A DNA stretch of 64,000 nucleotides from Gluconobacter frateurii (GTDB lineage Bacteria; Pseudomonadota; Alphaproteobacteria; Acetobacterales; Acetobacteraceae): NCBI RefSeq assembly GCF_002723955.1, contig NZ_BEWN01000002.1:434001-498000 (forward strand), read 5' to 3'. Under the pieces are notes generated by a model that did no database searches, was not told the DNA's origin, and was given only the letters and a program-made list of their open reading frames with translations. Below, piece after piece: positions 62,163 to 64,000 of this stretch (the first letter of the stretch is position 1; every line of letters begins with the position of its first letter). The position numbers and the translations under genes were made by a program.

Positions 62163-64000
62163 GTGACGTCCGACCAGAAGCATCCTGATCTCACAGGAAC
62201 CACATCCAGCGCGGCTTTTAGTGGATATGGGCACGAAGTAACTCCCGAAGAGCGGGCCGAATGGCGGGAAGTCATGAGCGCCCGTGCGCAAGCGGCCTTT
62301 CAACGGGGGCAGGATGCAATTCATGCCGGGGACTTGCAGGATGGCGTGTTCTGGCTGGAACGTGCCGAGAGGATGGCGCGGCAGAGCCCTAATGTCATCT
62401 GGGCTTTGGCGATTGCTTTTCTGAACGTGGGACGCGTTCCGGACTGTCTGAAACGGATGGAGCGGCTTTACGGCAAATATGGTCTGCGGGAAGCGGCATT
62501 TCTGTCAGTTGTCTGTCTTGTTCGACTGAATGAAACGACAGAGGCAACGTCCAGACTGGGGGCCGCATTATCGAAATTCCATATCCTGCCTGAGTTGAGG
62601 CAATTGGCCGCACAACTGTCTCAAGCAACAGGACTACAAGGCTGGTGTACGGCTTCCAATGCTGGTTGGGTGGATGTGGAGGCATCTGGCAGCGTCCGGG
62701 TGCTTCTTGATGGGGTAGAAATCGGACGGGGTAATTGCGGGCGCTATACGTTTCCGGAGGGCTGGCGAACCGCGCGGCGTCTGGAGGTTCGTGCTGGTCG
62801 CAAGCATGCACTCGGGAGCCCGATTGATCTTCAGGCACTGATGCGTTGTGAATCGCTGGTGCGCGCAACGGCCAGAGGGTTAGAAGGATGGCTGTGGTTT
62901 CCCTCAGAGCCAGAGCATGTCCCGTCCATTACCCTTTGGGATGGCAGGGTCATATTGGTGCCAGAGTTCGCGCCAGATGTGGACAGTGATGTTCCGCTGT
63001 CCAGGCCGCGTTCCTTCCTTCTTGATAAGAGCTTCACACCAAAAGGCGACTGTGGACCGCTCGTACTTCAGGACGAGCACGGGAGATCTCTCACGGGTGC
63101 ACCAGTAGATCCTGTGGTCGGACGACTCGTGTCTGGGAAGGGTAAACTTCCAAGACGTTTGTATCCAGTTCCTGTGAAATCCTGGGCTCACCGACCACGA
63201 GACGCCAGGATAACCACCGGATGTGCGGTCGTCATTCCTGTTTATCGTGATCTGGCAGGAACCACGGCCTGTTTGCGCAGTGTTCTGGAGACAGTGCCGC
63301 CGGGCATCGAAATCATTGTTGTAGATGATGCGACGCCGGAACCGAAGCTGGCCGATTTTCTGGATAATCTGGTGCAGGACAGTAAAATTACGCTTGTCCG
63401 GCATAAGTCCAATCAGGGGTTTCCGGCCTCGGCAAATGACGGAATGCGTCTGACAGCAGGCCGGGATGTTATCCTGCTGAACAGCGACACACTTGTATCT
63501 CCAGGGTGGATCGAGCGTCTGCGAGCGAGGCTGGCTTTCACGGATGTCGGGACTGTCACGCCTTTTTCAAACGATGCGAGTATTCTGTCCTATCCTTCCG
63601 TCGATGCGGAAAACGCTGTGCCTGATCAAGTCGAAGCGCGGAAACTGGATCTTCTGTGTCAGGCTCTCTTTTCGCGGGAAGAGGTGTGCATTGATCTGCC
63701 GACCGGAAATGGTTTCTGCATGGCGATTTCGGCTGAATGTCTGGCAGATACGGGGCTTTTCAGAGAAGACCTGTTTGCACAGGGTTATGGTGAGGAGAAT
63801 GACTTCTGTCTCCGAGCGTCAGCACAAGGATACCGGCATTTCCCAGCCCCCGATGTCTATGTGGCTCACATTGGGTCCACATCATTCGGGAGTAGTCGCA
63901 AAGCCCTGATGGGGCGTAATCTCGAAATTCTGAATGCCTTGCATCCGGGATACGATGAGAAGGTCGCCGAATTCATTGAAAGTGATCCACTCAGAGATTT
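62163..64000 (+). CDS. GT2 glycosyltransferase with N-terminal helical domain, 3' truncated by window edge
   Basis: The frame is open from a GTG at 62163 to the window end (612 codons), with no stop, so the protein is larger. Residues 1-145 look TPR-like (QDAIHAGDLQDGVFWLERAE). A beta-rich middle region follows at about 150-345. The GT2 domain begins near 353: AVVIPVYRDLAGTTACLRSV, IIVVDDATPEPK, the D-x-D-like LLNSDTLVSPGW (about 440), LPTGNGFCMAIS and GYGEENDFCLRASAQGYRH (about 541). It transfers sugar to an unknown acceptor. It lies six bases after the Sel1 gene, so both are one operon. Confidence 0.88.
   Translation, partial: MTSDQKHPDLTGTTSSAAFSGYGHEVTPEERAEWREVMSARAQAAFQRGQDAIHAGDLQDGVFWLERAERMARQSPNVIWALAIAFLNVGRVPDCLKRMERLYGKYGLREAAFLSVVCLVRLNETTEATSRLGAALSKFHILPELRQLAAQLSQATGLQGWCTASNAGWVDVEASGSVRVLLDGVEIGRGNCGRYTFPEGWRTARRLEVRAGRKHALGSPIDLQALMRCESLVRATARGLEGWLWFPSEPEHVPSITLWDGRVILVPEFAPDVDSDVPLSRPRSFLLDKSFTPKGDCGPLVLQDEHGRSLTGAPVDPVVGRLVSGKGKLPRRLYPVPVKSWAHRPRDARITTGCAVVIPVYRDLAGTTACLRSVLETVPPGIEIIVVDDATPEPKLADFLDNLVQDSKITLVRHKSNQGFPASANDGMRLTAGRDVILLNSDTLVSPGWIERLRARLAFTDVGTVTPFSNDASILSYPSVDAENAVPDQVEARKLDLLCQALFSREEVCIDLPTGNGFCMAISAECLADTGLFREDLFAQGYGEENDFCLRASAQGYRHFPAPDVYVAHIGSTSFGSSRKALMGRNLEILNALHPGYDEKVAEFIESDPLRD

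Noticed and set aside
61236-62324. Minus-strand frame (362 codons) opposite the Sel1 gene; also 60490-61431
   Set aside because: The plus strand encodes regular Sel1 repeats; the opposing products show no folded pattern.

Overview
The window looks like chromosomal DNA of an acetic acid bacterium (Alphaproteobacteria, Acetobacteraceae), most like Gluconobacter. That placement rests on remembered family resemblance: an OprB-type sugar porin, several TonB-dependent receptors, a secreted aldose epimerase, OpgG/OpgH glucan genes and small exported proteins typical of the group. No database search was possible. Most genes sit in short operons separated by clear hairpin terminators. I see no insertion sequence, prophage, CRISPR array or transferred island. 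The one site-specific recombinase is the housekeeping XerC.

Layout. 1-9 kb: the end of an FAD/NAD(P)-binding protein, an OprB porin, inorganic pyrophosphatase, a small exported protein, a FUSC transporter, a tRNA with CAU anticodon, the ribosomal ABC-F protein EttA, a GNAT acetyltransferase and a stand-alone secretin N-domain protein. 9-24 kb: MlaA/MlaC lipid trafficking, secreted aldose 1-epimerase, three TonB-dependent receptors, CysE coupled to a UbiH/COQ6-type hydroxylase, and an MscS channel. 24-34 kb: GlnK-AmtB, a two-module exported cysteine protein, a pair of retropepsin-like proteins (one lacking its catalytic triads), two small-molecule or DNA-associated genes (an SDR and a Cdd1 protein), XerC, PriA, a TPR protein and ribosomal protein L36. 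34-46 kb: a FUSC-DUF1656-HlyD efflux operon, a secreted lipase-like hydrolase, a polymer transferase divergent from a polysaccharide flippase with a perfect 26-bp palindrome between them, an S9 peptidase, a second small exported protein related to the one at 3.2 kb, and a divergent SDR/HxlR pair. 46-56 kb: opgG-opgH for periplasmic glucans, the compact biotin operon bioA-F-H-C-D, and SelO. 56-64 kb: a type I secretion ABC transporter and adaptor, a Sel1-repeat protein, and a large GT2 glycosyltransferase that runs off the right edge.

The best candidate for an undescribed system is this last locus. It joins a type I exporter whose peptidase-like N-domain lacks the catalytic cysteine to a Sel1 scaffold and a glycosyltransferase with its own N-terminal helical region. 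This suggests export of a large surface protein that is glycosylated before or during secretion. The substrate is not visible and probably lies to the right of the window.

Start codons were moved inward from the longest reading frame where a ribosome-binding site, signal peptide or family N-terminus favoured a later start; these cases are noted.
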